A program made the position numbers and the translations under genes. Below, in pieces: positions 20,638-32,062 of a stretch of 64,000 nt of DNA (position 1 is its first letter; each line of letters opens with the position of its first letter). The stretch is taken from positions 3,162,001-3,226,000 of the forward strand of contig OZ218960.1 of assembly GCA_965112735.1 (NCBI GenBank). The letters are read 5' to 3'. Origin of the DNA: Phaeosaccion multiseriatum. Lineage: Eukaryota; Ochrophyta, other classes. A model generated the notes under the pieces. It saw nothing but the letters and a program-made list of their open reading frames with translations. It was not told the DNA's origin and made no database searches.

Positions 20638-22246
20638 GTCAATGAGCTTGGAGCTTGCCGCTTTGGGCTTGGAGCCCTGGCTGGCACGCTGGCGGAGCAA
20701 GTGGTGTCAATCAGTCAGCCAGTCAGTCAGTCAGGTGCCTCGTGTGTGTGTGCACGAAGTGTCAGGAGCGTGTCGGCTCTCTCTCTCCCTCTCTCTGCAG
20801 CCTTTGCAGCGTCTCTGTGTTGGCTTCGTTGGCTTGAAGCAGACAGCAGACAGACAGACAGACAAACAGCCTACCTACCCTCGGTGCGCCCCTCCCCACT
20901 TTCGCTCCGTTTGGTCCCTTTTGGCCCCTGCCGTGATGAGCTAGCATGAGCTAGCTACCTCTTGCATCTCGTGCATGTAGATAGCAGGCAGGCTCGGAGG
21001 GAGGCTGTTTCCTCACTCTCCTCACGGCTATGAAATGAGTGTTGTCGTTTTTGGCAGAAGCCCAAAGGGGCGACGGAGGACGGAGGGGGAGCTTGTGGGC
21101 CTGCTGGCGACTTAGGTGATTGATGAGGACAATCAGATGGCAGTGGACGGACGGACAGAGGGAGGGATGGCAGCGGACTGGCCTTGGATTCGCCATGGCT
21201 ATGGCTATGGCTGGAATTGATGGAATGATGGGTCTGCTTTGGGCCACTGGCGGGGGCCATGGACACACACATGCCCGCCTGCAATGGTCATCGCCGGAGG
21301 ACAGGGACTATTGAAGCTGTGCACGTAGGGCAGTTGGTGATTCACAAAGTCACAAGGGCGGCTCCCCCGCAACTGCTTCGTCCGTGATGTTCATGCATGT
21401 ATCGCGCCCCAGGTGGCAAGCTTGGCAAGTTGGTTGTACAGCTCGACGATTACAAGCGGATCTCCACTTGACAGTTACACTGCCACTCGATGTAAGGGCT
21501 GTGAAGAGCTGTGTAGTGCACTTGGCAAAAGGGAGGGAGGGGGGTGCGTTTGCCGCTGCCCCCCCCTCGGGAGGCGAGGCAGTGGTGGTACAATGGTATC
21601 ACAGATTGGGTGACACATAGAGTCCGGCCCCCGGTCTGGGCTTCATGCTGCTGCAGGGCAGGGACCCGACACCATTTACTCTGCGGCTGCAGTCTCGGAA
21701 AAGGTTTAGTTGGACGATGTGTGTGTGAGATCACCTCCTCTGCCTCTCGACTGCCGTGCTCTCTCTGCCTTTGCATCTGCTGCCATATTGCTACTCGACG
21801 AGTGGAGAGTAGGTGGAGGCGGCCGGCAGCGCGATGTCAATGAAGGATGGGAGTTTGGGGGAGGGGAGGGGGGGGGGGCAGCGACAACCACTTCAGTCCT
21901 GTTCGACTAAAGACTTCGACATTGTCATATTCGGGAACAACTCCATAATTAATGTATCCAATACGTATGTATGTATGTATGTATGTATGTATGTTAGTTA
22001 TGTATGTATATGTTGGGCCGGGGCGGTGACCAAACGCAGTCCCATCTATTGGGAAATTGGGTACCCGCTTCTTCGCCTTCCTTCCGATGACTTTCAATGT
22101 GACTTCTCTGCCATCTTCAATCACTTCCACTCCCTTTAATGACTTCAACTGCCATCTTCAATCACTTCCACTGCCATCTTCAATGACTTCCACTGCCATC
22201 TTCAATGCTTCCACTGCCATCTTCAATGTGACTTCCACTGCCATCT
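20638..22246. other. Convergent intergenic spacer with short repeats
   Basis: 1.6 kb between the stops of the PP1 inhibitor gene (+) and the LEA_2 gene (-). No exon is supported. Contents: CAGT-type repeats (20708-20735), a GACAGACAGACA run, GATGGCAGTGGACGG near 21136, GTTGGTGATTC at about 21334, a (GTAT)n run at 21965-21993, and a roughly 21-bp repeat (CTGCCATCTTCAATGACTTC) from about 22107 to 22249. Confidence 0.65.
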
Positions 22247-22249
22247 TCA
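22107..22249. repeat. Roughly 21-bp repeat CTTCCACTGCCATCTTCAAT
   Basis: Five or six imperfect units directly abut the stop codon of the LEA_2 gene, so they form its proximal 3' UTR on the minus strand. Confidence 0.85.
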
Positions 22250-23942
22250 CTGCGCGATGATGGGCAGCATAACCCCGTTCATGAAGTACGTGCACTCGCT
22301 GGCGACGACGTGGAACGGGAACACGTCCGCCTGCACCGTCTGCACACAGTCGGCGTGGAGCTTCACCCCTGCCCCTGCCACAGTAAGGTCCATCTCTGCC
22401 ACTGCCTTGGCCACCATCACGCCGCTATTGGAGGTCATCTCTTTCCCCATCTGGACAAGACGGGGGGGGGGTCGGAGGGAGAGTTGCGGGCGGTTAGTGG
22501 AGCTTCACCTCCTTGCCCCTGCCGATCTCGGGGGTTGAGAGGGGTGGTGAGGTAGGAAGGGGAGGGAAGGGGAGGGGAGGAAATGAGGTGAGTGGAAAAG
22601 AAAGAGGGCAGAGGCGCGGGGAAAAGGGTGGGGGGGGGGTGAGGGTGTGGATGTGAGTGGAGGAGGAGGAGAAGCAGAGCGGAAGGAGGAGGAGAAGGAG
22701 AGGCTCAATGAAGTGCAACTGCAATGAACCCCTCTCACCTTAATGCCGAGGGCGGCAGGCAGGCTGTCAATGGCCATGTGACTGGCCACAACCTTCTTCC
22801 CCCTGGGCCCGAGCTTGAAGTCTCCGTCCACAGTGATGGTGGCGAAGGTGTGCTCCTCCTCGTCATTGGACTTCATGGCAAGAGAGATGCTGTTGACGTG
22901 CGTGCTGAGGTAGTTGGGGTTCTGGGGAGAGGTACCCAATCAGGCCCAGTAGAGGGGAGGGGAGGGGAGGGGAGGGAGGGGCAGAATGAGCGAGAGTGGG
23001 ACGCATAGACCGGGAAGCACCCATGCAAACAATGACAAGACTCTCCCTTGCTACACATCACATCACGCTACTACGTGAGAATGAGTGAAGTGTCGGCAAG
23101 CATCCCCGATAGCGCCATGCTCGTCCCTCCAGCGCCCCGCTCAGTGAGGGGAAGGAGGGAGAGATAGAGGGACGGATGGAGGGAGGACCCCCTTCACTGA
23201 CCCAGTCCGTCACACCGCAGAGGCTTACGCAAGGTGACATAACAGGAAGTAAGCACTTACGTAGACCTCCAGCTGCAGCGCTACGTTTGCGTTGGTGGAT
23301 AGGTCTAAGTTGAAGCTGATGTCTCTGTATTCCATCCCCACGATCTGCGCAAGCCAGCAAGTGAGTTTCGCATCGCATTGCATTGTGCGGTCCATGGCAA
23401 GTCCGCCCACCACCGCCACCATCACGGGGGCAAGGGGGGGGGGGGAGGAAGGGGGGGGAGGTGAGAGGCGTCCTGCACAGATGAAGCCAATAAGGGAGGG
23501 GGGCACATAAGACTGGCATTTGAATCCCTCCTCCTTGGTCACTGTCAGACGTAGTATGATAGAGTTATCAAGATACTCTTCTCGTACTCTCCCTCGGCCC
23601 TTTCCAAGCCTTTGTGGCCTCATGAAAACATGACAAAGGAAGCAGCAGATCATGAATGCTCCAGACCAGAGACAAGACATGGACTATACCTCCTTCTTCC
23701 CATCGCTTTCCCTCTCTCCCCATACACACCTGCCAGGTGGGTCCTCTGGGATAAAAGACGGCGAGGAGGAAGCCCACACCGATGACAGCAGCTACTGCTA
23801 ACATGTTGAATTTCTGCCCGAAGGTTCTAAGCGCTTCGATCTCCCTCCGATACTGTAGAGGTCGAGGACTCTCGTTTCATCATCTCGTTGCCACGCCCTG
23901 CTTCCGACTACTGTTGCTGCTGCTCTCCGGTCTCCCGCTCAT
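22247..23942 (-). CDS. Single-pass membrane protein with LEA_2-type (NDR1/HIN1-like) domain; 5' end uncertain
   Basis: Supported exons: 23852-23730 (41 codons), 23344-23261, 22921-22739, 22450-22247 (to stop); 197 residues, all phase 0. Exon 23852-23730 has a basic stretch (YRREIEALRTFGQKFN) followed by one membrane helix (MLAVAAVIGVGFLLAVFY). The rest resembles a LEA_2/late-embryogenesis-type beta-sandwich domain: MEYRDISFNLDLSTNANVAL, the NPN motif in NPNYLSTHVNSISLAMKSN, and KMGKEMTSNSGVMVAKAVAE. Such proteins are anchored with the domain outside the cytosol. The 5' end is unclear. An ATG at 23942 (MSGRPESSSNSSRKQG) is in frame but separated from the helix exon by two adjacent TGA codons. 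A 42-base intron 23894-23853 (GTGGCA...CTACAG) would remove them; otherwise translation could start at Met 23804. Confidence 0.68.
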
Positions 23943-24258
23943 TGCTCTGCCAGGGAAAACAAAAAGAGCCCCCTTTCCGTGGAAAATGCGCCTGAAGCCA
24001 CCGATCAGCTGCTGAATTGCATGTGGCCTGGTGAGATATAGGCTGATGTACAGATGTAAGGCGAAGAGAAAGAGAACAAGACAAGCGCGCGTCTTTCCCG
24101 GAGAAAAGGGGGGGGGGGGTGATTGTGTGATTGTATCATCTCTGCAGATGGCGACGATGGCGAACACACGCCCCGCGCCCTTTCTCTCTTTTTCTCCTCT
24201 CTCTCGCTCTCTCTCTCTTCCTCTCTGTTATTTTATACCACTCAGGCCCACATCTACC
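23943..24258. promoter_or_regulatory. Divergent promoter region of LEA_2 and b5 reductase genes
   Basis: 316 bases between the two proposed start codons. Contains a poly-G run (24108-24119), CT-rich sequence, and TTATTTTATACC at 24228-24239, about 20-30 bases upstream of the reductase ATG. The last is more likely 5' UTR or a weak TATA element than coding. Confidence 0.4.
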
Positions 24259-24772
24259 ATGTTTGCAGTATCAGCAGCGGCGAGGACGACGAGGACGATG
24301 CGAAGGACCAGGACCAGCCTGTTGGCCGTGGCCGTGGCCTACACGAGCTTCTCCACGATGCAAGGAACCTCTGTGGCGCATGCGGCCGATGCAGCATCCG
24401 GGGGTGCATCCGCCCCATCAGGCCCGCCTGTCGGCTTCTCCCCGAAGGTAGTGTGCCGTGATGGGGAGAGTATTCCGCCCCTTTAGCTTCGACACGTACT
24501 CGGGGGGGGGTTTGGGCGGGAGATATTTCGGCGCAGATACCGTAGAGAGATTGACGGGTAGCGAAGCCTCTTCTGGGGAAGCATCGTGTGCTTGAACCCT
24601 CTTTCGGCTTTGTGCTTGTTCCCTGCCCTCTCGCAGCCCGCCCCACTGACCATGCCAAGCCCCCCCCCCCTCCTTTCATGTTCTCTGCGTCATGTCATCG
24701 CGATACTTGCTCCGCGCCCCCACTGGCCACAACTCCGCCATCGTCGCTGCTCCTTCTGCTGCCGTGCTACCA

Positions 24773-24814
<42 letters not shown>

Positions 24815-27607
24815 CGTAGGAGTGGCGGGGCTTTCCCATCACTGAGGCGAAGAAGCTGGTGCGTGCGTGCGTGGTGCGGCGAGTTGACACTCCCCTTCCC
24901 CTCACCCTGAGCCTGAACTAGACCGCGGTCTGACTGACACTCACTCTGACTGACACTCACTCTGACCCCGACTATAGAACCACGACACCAAGGTGTTTCG
25001 CCTCGCATTGCCCACCTCGGACCATGTGATGGGGATGGGAGTTGCCTCGTGCATTCTCATCAAGGTGAGCCTAGGTGTAGGTACAGCAGGTGCATGGGGA
25101 TGGATGGCAGTCGATGGGGCCTTGTGCACTACGACCCAAGTGGGAGTGATGGGTAGCCTGTCCGTGTACGCCTTGCAGTCTCCCTCTTCCCCCCCTGCCC
25201 CGGTTCTCGTGTTCGCCTCCCTCCCTCCCGCTCCCCTTCCTTATCCCCCGCCTCCCCCCCCCCCATCCACCCCCCCTTTCCCGTGCCCCCTTCAGGGCCC
25301 CAACAGGGAGGGCACCGAGGACGTGGTGCGGCCCTACACCCCCACGAGCACCAACGACGAGAAGGGCTACTTCGACCTCCTGATCAAGGCCTACCCCAAG
25401 GGTAACATCTCCACCTACATGCATACGCTGTCCCCCGGGGACAAGGTGCAAGTCAAGGGCCCCTTCCCCAAGCTGCAGTACAGCCCCAATATGAAGAAGC
25501 GTATCGGCATGATCGCAGGTGACTTTCCTTTTCAGTTTCAGTTTCAGTTCCACCGTAGCACCTTATCCCACTGTTGCATTAGCTGTCCCAAAAGAGATGG
25601 CGGTTACGGCGGTTACGGTGGGAGGGGTGAGGAGGGAGCTTGTATCTGCTTCACCCCTCACCCACTGACATATCGCTCCCTCGTGGCCACCCTTCAACGA
25701 TTCTGTGTGTGTGGGCGTGTGTATGGGTGCCCGTGTGTGTGCGTGCGTGCCTCAGGAGGGAGCGGCATCACGCCCATGCTGCAAGTCCTGCACGAAGTCG
25801 TCAATAACCCCAAGGACACCACGGTGAGGCATATGGGCAGAGCAGAGGCATATGGTTAGAGCAGAGGCATATGGGCAGAGCAGAGCAGAGGCATATGGGC
25901 AGAGCAGAGCAGAGCAGAGGCATATGGGCAGAGCAGAGCAGAGGCATATGGGCAGAGCAGGGCAGAGGCACACGGTAGAGCAGAGCAGAGGTGTAGGGGG
26001 GGGTGGGGAAGTGGCGTGGCGCTTCATCTTTCTTCCATCGAGAGAGACCTTCCCTTTCCATCTTCTCTCTCGGGCTGCTTCGCCCTCCCCCCCCTTCCCA
26101 TCCCCTCCGATGCCAAACTCTGGGTGCCTGCTCCCTCTCTCGATCCCTCCCTACCCACCTACCTACCTACCTACCTACCTACCTACCTCGCTCCCTACCT
26201 CCCTCCCTCCCTACCTCTCTCGCTCTCTACCTCTTTTTTTTTGTTTTTTTCCTCTGTGTCCGGATGCCTCCCTACCTCCCTCCCTCCCTACCTCTTTTTG
26301 CTTTTCTTCCTCTCTGTCCGGATGCCTCCGTCCCTTCTCGTCTCCCTCTGTCTCTATGTGCCTCCCTCTCTCTCCTCCTCTATGCCCTTCCCTCCCCCCC
26401 CCCTCTGTCTCTATATATATAATGTCCCTCCCCCTCTCTCCTCTCCTCTGTGCCCTCCCCCCCCCCCCCTCTGCCTCTATATATAATGTCCCTCCTTCTC
26501 TCCCCTCTCTCCTCTGTGCCCTCCCCTCTTCTCCGTCATGTCCCCCCAGGAGGTGACTCTCCTGTTCGGCAATAAGTCGCCCGAGGACATCTTGGTAAGA
26601 TAAGTTTGGGTTAAAAGTAGTTGTGGAAGAGACAGTTAAGGACAGATAATGACGATAGGATAGTTAATTAGTCCCTCCCCAGTCGTAAGTAAGTGAGTGA
26701 GGGTTAGAGAAGGAGGTGCCCCGTAAACACATCACGGCCCGTGGTAACAACGCCGCTGTCCCTGAACAACGCTCCCCCTCACTCACTCACTCACTCACTC
26801 ACTCGCCCACTCACTCACTACCTCACTCACTCACTCACTCACTCTCTCGCCCACTCCCCCGTTGATCTTCCCTCCCGCGTCCCCTCCCCCAGCTAAAGGC
26901 CGAGCTGGACTCTATGGCAGCCAAGCACGACCAGATCAAGGTAATGTCTCAATCAACCCATCTAGTGCCATCCAGGGCCATCTGATGTCTCAATCAACCC
27001 ATCTAGTGCCATCCAGGGCCATCTATCGCAATGCTTGCCGAAGCTGAAAGTACCAACATATGTCATTTGTCAATGTGTATGTGAAGGTGGTGTACAAGGT
27101 GGACTCCCACGCCCCCTCAGACAACTGGACGGGGGCCGTGGGGCACATCGACTCCAACGGTGAGTGTGTTGGTGATACGGAGGGAGTGAGCAAGGGAGTG
27201 AGTGACTAAGTGAGTGAGGGGGAAGGGGAGTGAATGAGTGATTGAGTGAGTGAGTGAGTGAGTGAGTGAGGGAGGGAGAGAGTGCGAGAGGGAGTGAGTG
27301 AGTGAAGGAATGAGTGTGTTAATACGTGACCACGTTACATAGGTGGCCAATGCCCACTGCTCGCTGCTGTTTCATCTCACCAACTGCTCCTGCTGCTGTA
27401 TCACCAACTGCTACTGCTGCATGTCCTTCAGATGTGGACACGCACATGCCCTCCCCGCAGGACGCAGATGGACTCGTGCTGCTGTGCGGTCCTCCCCCCA
27501 TGGTGGACGCGCTGGCAGGCCCCAAGGCGGAGGACAAGTCACAGGGGGAGCTCACGGGCATGCTCAAGAACAAGGGCTTCGCAGCGGAGAACGTGTACAA
27601 ATTTTGA
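24259..27607 (+). CDS. CYB5R: NADH-cytochrome b5 reductase (MCR1/CYB5R family)
   Basis: Nine exons: 24259-24447, 24820-24858, 24978-25064, 25296-25518, 25756-25823, 26550-26594, 26893-26940, 27087-27159, 27432-27607; 315 residues, the normal size. The family passes electrons from NADH through FAD to cytochrome b5. The FAD-binding motif RPYTPTS is in exon 4, followed by GNISTYMHTLSPGDKVQVKG. The NADH-binding part has GGSGITPMLQVLHEVV (exons 4/5 junction), TLLFGNKSPEDIL (exon 6) and LVLLCGPPPMVDAL (exon 9). The N-terminus is Arg-rich (ARTTRTMRRTRT) and then weakly hydrophobic, suggesting a mitochondrial presequence/anchor as in yeast Mcr1, though ER anchoring cannot be excluded. The 39-base exon 2 (EWRGFPITEAKKL) follows a CTG microsatellite and supplies the expected strand before NHDTKVFRLALP. 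Exon 8 uses an AAG acceptor. Confidence 0.93.
24774..24812 (+). repeat. (CTG)n microsatellite next to a 3' splice site
   Basis: About 13 CTG units end 8 bases before the acceptor of exon 2 of the b5 reductase gene. Confidence 0.9.
25829..25988 (+). repeat. Array of GCATATGGGCAG-AGCAGA units
   Basis: Six or seven copies of GAGGCATATGGGCAG with variable AGCAG spacers, in intron 5 of the b5 reductase gene. The same core recurs elsewhere in the window (28260-28295, 29228, 31013-31050). Confidence 0.9.
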
Positions 27608-28534
27608 AAAGGCTTTTGTTGACTTATGGGAATCAACCTAAGACTTACACACACACACACAAGTTTTGATTGGGTGGAGCAAGAGGAGGAGGAGGAGGAG
27701 GAGGAGAATGAGGGGGAGGAGGAGGAGGATGCGGAGGAGGAGGACGAGGAGGAGGAGAAGGAGGATGATAAGAAGCAGCAGAGATATGATTGCCTGCAGC
27801 GTAGTCTCTCTGCCGCTCCATGTGGATCAGACAGAACATGACACAAGCTAAGCCTAACTAGTCAGCCAATGAAAGAGGGTCACTAGCTAGTCAGCCAATG
27901 AAACAGGGATACTGTGCTTGGTACTTTGGTATTAATACATGTGTATCCATACTTTCCAAGGTCCAAACATATCCTCGCAGGCCTTGCACAGCTGTCATCC
28001 GTCCTCCCTCGGGGTGTGTCTCTGAGTCGCCTTGCGCATGCCGCAGAGGGACAGGCCCTTCTCAAGCCCCGCACAGGGACAGCGGCTGGTCATTTAGGCA
28101 TATGGGACAACTGTTGGTCACACAGGCATATGGGATAGGGCCTTGTTCAAGCTCCGACGGGCGAGGCGGACGCGCAGGTGCAAGTGCTCGTGGTCTCCAC
28201 ATCTAATGGGGCAGGCGTACGGACAGGCATTTGGGGGGATGGCAGCAGATAGGGAGGAGGTGTATGGGCAGGCATATGGGCAGGCACATGGGCAGGTATA
28301 TACGGTAGGGCAGGTGGGTGAGCGGATAGGATGGAAGCTCTGTGAGGTTGCGGTAGGAAGTGACGGAGAGCACGGGGTATGCACGAAAAGGAGGAGCGAG
28401 GAAGGGCCATGCACGCACGCGCCCACGCCCTCGCACCCCCCCCCCCCACACACACACACAAACACACACACACACACACACATCGCCGAACCGAAGAGGC
28501 GGAGATTGCTGCCCTCCCATGCATAGAATCGACG
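27608..28534. other. Convergent intergenic spacer
   Basis: 927 bases between the b5 reductase stop (+) and the proposed end of the Sfi1-like gene (-). Contains a GAG/GAT-rich block (27682-27775), GCATATGGG motifs (28096, 28126, 28256-28300), and an ACAC run (28448-28482). No supported gene. Confidence 0.6.
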
Positions 28535-31500
28535 TCACATCACACTGAATATCCAACTGTCCAACTTGTGCAGCTGTGAAGGCACGTACTTGCTCTCAGT
28601 GACCACAAGGCGTGTCCTGTTGGGCACCTCGCGGCCTTGGGGGGGGTTGGCGCCGAGCTGGACACCCGAAGAACCAACGCGCGCACATCAGATAGATCGG
28701 AAGTGGTAGAGAGTCACAGAGAGAGGGCGAAGGGGAGAGGAGCGGTGCGTGTGCGTGCGTAGAGCAGGCAAGTCAGTAAGTCATTAGGTCATCAGAGGAG
28801 TTCAAAAGGTCCGCAGGACAAAAGGGGCCAAGAGCAAGGGCAAGAGCAAGAGCAGGGGGGAAGGGCGGCGGCCAGCTGTCCATGGACTGCCTCTCGGTGA
28901 CGAAGCGGCACAAGCACTCTACCCCCCCGCTATAACTTTTTGTTCTTGTTCTTACATGTCCGTAGCGTCGGAGACACCGAATGCAGCGGCACACGAGCGG
29001 GCCCAGCTCCTCCTTCTCTTCCTCCTCCGCCTGCTCCTCCTGGATCACCAACGGCTCCACCGGTGCTTCCCTCCTTGGGGCCCTGATCCACCGTAGCCAA
29101 GCCGCGTGCAGCTGAGCCCGACGAGCGATGTGCGCTAGGGACGAGAAGGCCTGCACCGCCCCCCGGGAGAAAGGAGAGAGAGTAGTGAGTGGTGGGTTGA
29201 GCAGAGCAGAGAAGAGACGAGCAGAGGCATATGGGCAGGACAGGGCAGAGCAGATCAGAGCAGGTGTCAGTCGTCGGTCGGCATGCATGCATGCATGCAT
29301 GGGAGCACTAACAAGTCAGGCAATTATCATGGGTATGTTTTGGTCATTCACCCCCAACCCTCCAGCCTTTCCCTCTCTCTCTCTCTCTCCGACTGCCTGC
29401 CTGTCTGCCTGTCTGTCTGTCTGTCTATCCCTCACCTGTGCGAGTCGCCGGGCTCTCTCCTTCCTCGCGTCCCTCGCCTCCGATACAAAGTCCAGCCACA
29501 GAAACCTGTGGACAAGCACGCACGCACACACACCAGAGGGGAGGGGAGGGGCCCCAATATGACAACAGATGGCACCAGAGGGGAGGGGAGGGGTCCCAAT
29601 AAGACAACAGATGGCATCAGAGGGGAGGGGCCCAATAAGACAACAGATGGCATCAGCAATGCAGCATGAACAATCAGCCACAACATGAAAGAGAGGGCGC
29701 ACGTGGACGAACTCACCACCGCAAGTCGCGAGTATCACAAAGTCGGACAGTCAGGCAGTCGTGTAGTCAGGTAGCGACACACTCACACACTTACACACAC
29801 TCACACCTGCCCCATCCACTGCCATCCCCCCACTCTTTTCATGGGGGGCGCTCCTCCCTCCTCCCTCGTCTCCTCTGCCCTGTTCTCACAGCCGCACAGC
29901 CTTACCAGTGCCGCTTCAGCCTCCATCGCCTCCGCTCTTCCCTCGCCGCCGCACACGCACGCACCCACGCCCGCCAAGCCCTCCGTAACCGTCGCTCCCT
30001 CGCCCGCTCCAAAGCCGTGTGCACCTTCCATGCCGCACATGCCTCCCGCAAGAGGCGAAGGCGATGGGCGAGTAGGCGCCGCAGCAGCAGGGATGGCAGT
30101 CTGTGTCTTTGCCGGACCCTTTGTCTGGCCCAGTCTGCCCAGGCTTGGAAGATTTGGCGTTTCAGAAAGGCGTTTCGGAGGCGGCGCATAAGGAGCTGCA
30201 GTCCGTACTCGCGGTTGTACTTTGATGGAGAGGGAAGATATGGATGACAGGTGATGGGATATCAAGAATGCAACAACGCGAGCAAGGGGGTGTGGTCGGT
30301 GTAGGCACAGCACAGAAAAAGAGGAGGAGGAGGAGGAGGAGGAGGAGGAGGAGGAGGAGGAGGAGGAGGAGGAGGAGGAGGAGGAGGAGGAGGAGGAGGA
30401 GGAGGAGGAGGAGGAGGAGGAGGAGGAGGAGGAGGAGGAGGAGGAGGAGGAGGAGGAGGAGGAGGAGGAGGAGGAGGAGGAGGAGGAGGAGGAGGAGGAG
30501 GAGGAGGAGGAGGAGGAGGAGGAGGAGGAGGAGGAGGAGGAGGAGGAGGAGGAGGAGGAGGAGGAGGAGGAAGAGGCAAATGAGGAAAAGGAGGAGCAGA
30601 GGAGAAAATGTGTTGCCGTAGAGAGAGGCACGCATGACGCCTCATGAGAGGCAGGGAAGGATCAAACAAAAAGCAACCCATCCTCCTTCTTCCCTTCCCT
30701 TCCTCCCGTAAGATGACGGTTACACACTCGTAAGACGACTGTTACACTTGACTGCACCTTCCGCACGGCAATGTTGAGGTTCCACAGCTCAAGGAAGTGC
30801 CGCAGCAGCGCCCGCCTCCTCTGCTGCGCCTCCACCGCGGCGCGCAGCTTCTGTAACGCCATTCGCTTCAGTAGCTGCGCCTAAAGGAGGGGGTCAGAGG
30901 GGGTGGTGTAGCGCTCAGTGCAAGGGGCAAACAGCGTAGGGTAGGGCACTCACTCACTCCCTGTTTGTTGCCTTACTGCGAGGAATTCTCTGTATGCTGT
31001 CTGGGGGCCGGGCATATGGGCAGGCATATGGGCAGGCATATGGGCAGGCATAGGCCAATGTGCCCTGTAGCTCCTCATGAGGCGAGACTAGGAGCCCACT
31101 CGGGTCCCCTCCAGCCCCCCCGGGTCAGCCTTCCCACGCCCCTGGAAGGGTCAAAGCCAACGCACCTTCATGTCAAGTCCTGTGAGGCACATCCGCGCGG
31201 CCCTCTTCCAAAGGGCTCTTCGCAGGCACCGCTGTTGGGCCCAGCCCTTCCATGCCTGGGGAGAGGGGGGATGGCAGTGCACGAGCGGCAGCAAGGGGAG
31301 GGGTCACAGGCACGAAGGAAGGGGTGGGAGGGAGGGAGGGGGAGGGAGAGAGGGATAGAGGGAACCCTTGTCTCAATTGTCTCTATGCCTGTTCTGTTCA
31401 CCGGCCTGCTCATACTCCTCCTCCGGCCTGTCCCCCCCTCCTTCCCTCCCTCCCTCCCTCCCTCCCTCCCTCCCTCCCTCCCTCCCTCCCTCCCTCCCTC

Positions 31501-32062
31501 CCTCCCTCCCTCCCTCTCTCCCTCTCTCCCTCCCTCCCTCCCTCCCAAACAAGTGTGCTGTACCTGGTAGGCCCTCCAGCAGGTCGCTTGCTGTGCGAGA
31601 GAGAGCAACATCCTCCGCTTCAGAGCGGCGTGCCGCGCCAGGGTCGGCTCTGAGGAGGGCGGCCAGCAGGCACAGCTCCATCTGCATGCATGCACGCATG
31701 AGACAGGGGGGAGAGGGAGGAGGGGGTGAGGGGAAGGCATGCGGTAATGCGGCCGGAGAGAGGTGTGGAGAAAGCGCCCCCCCTCCCCTCTCCTCTTGGG
31801 CGGTCGGGTGGGCATGGTGGTAGATGGCACTAGATGCACATCCCCAGAGACAGAACGAGAAGGCGGAGAATTCTCGAGGCTGGACTCATGTACGAAAGTA
31901 CGAGTACGCAAGCACACATGCGCGATGTGACTGACCTGCCCAGAGCCGATGACAGCTTGCGCTTCCTCAGGCGGCGTGTGAGGCGGTGCAGGAAGGAGCA
32001 GAGCTTGGCCCGGTCTTGCTCGTACCATCGCCGAGAGACGTGGCGACCGATGAAGGCAGGGG
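28535..32062 (-). CDS. Sfi1-like centrin-binding repeat protein (5' end unresolved)
   Basis: Eight exons, 5' to 3': 32062-31936, 31681-31564, 31255-31166, 30880-30758, 30195-29906, 29505-29436, 29150-28956, 28657-28535; phases agree at every junction. The protein is Arg-rich and helical, with Trp recurring about every 23-35 residues: RHVSRRWYEQDRAKL, QATCWRAYQ, AWKGWAQQRCLRRALWKRAA, LLRHFLELWNLNIAVRK, RQIFQAWADWARQRVRQRHR, LREACAAWKVHTALERARER, LRRAWRAWVRACAAAREERR, HAAWLRWIRAPRRE. This spacing of hydrophobic-x-Trp positions is typical of Sfi1 repeats, which bind centrin at centrosomes, spindle poles and basal bodies. The last exon may instead be a read-through of exon 29150 to a stop at 28773. 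The first exon starts at an acceptor with phase 1, so at least one upstream exon exists in 32063-33510. Confidence 0.68.
30319..30570 (+). repeat. (GAG)n tract of about 250 bases
   Basis: Nearly pure GAG trinucleotide repeat inside the intron between exons 30880-30758 and 30195-29906 of the Sfi1-like gene. All six frames are open or nearly so (poly-Arg, poly-Ser, poly-Pro, poly-Leu), which explains the apparent ORFs here. Confidence 0.95.
31441..31547. repeat. CCCT tract in an Sfi1-like intron
   Basis: Plus-strand CCCT repeat between exons 31681-31564 and 31255-31166 of the Sfi1-like gene. On the coding strand it reads GGGA and begins about 17 bases after the donor. Confidence 0.9.

Noticed and set aside
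24031-24258. N-terminal extension of the b5 reductase frame upstream of Met 24259
   Set aside because: The upstream part is low-complexity, overlaps a poly-G/CT-rich promoter-like region, and the Met at 24259 starts a normal presequence.
30244-30681. Poly-Arg, poly-Ser, poly-Pro and poly-Leu frames
   Set aside because: All arise from the GAG trinucleotide tract in an intron of the Sfi1-like gene.
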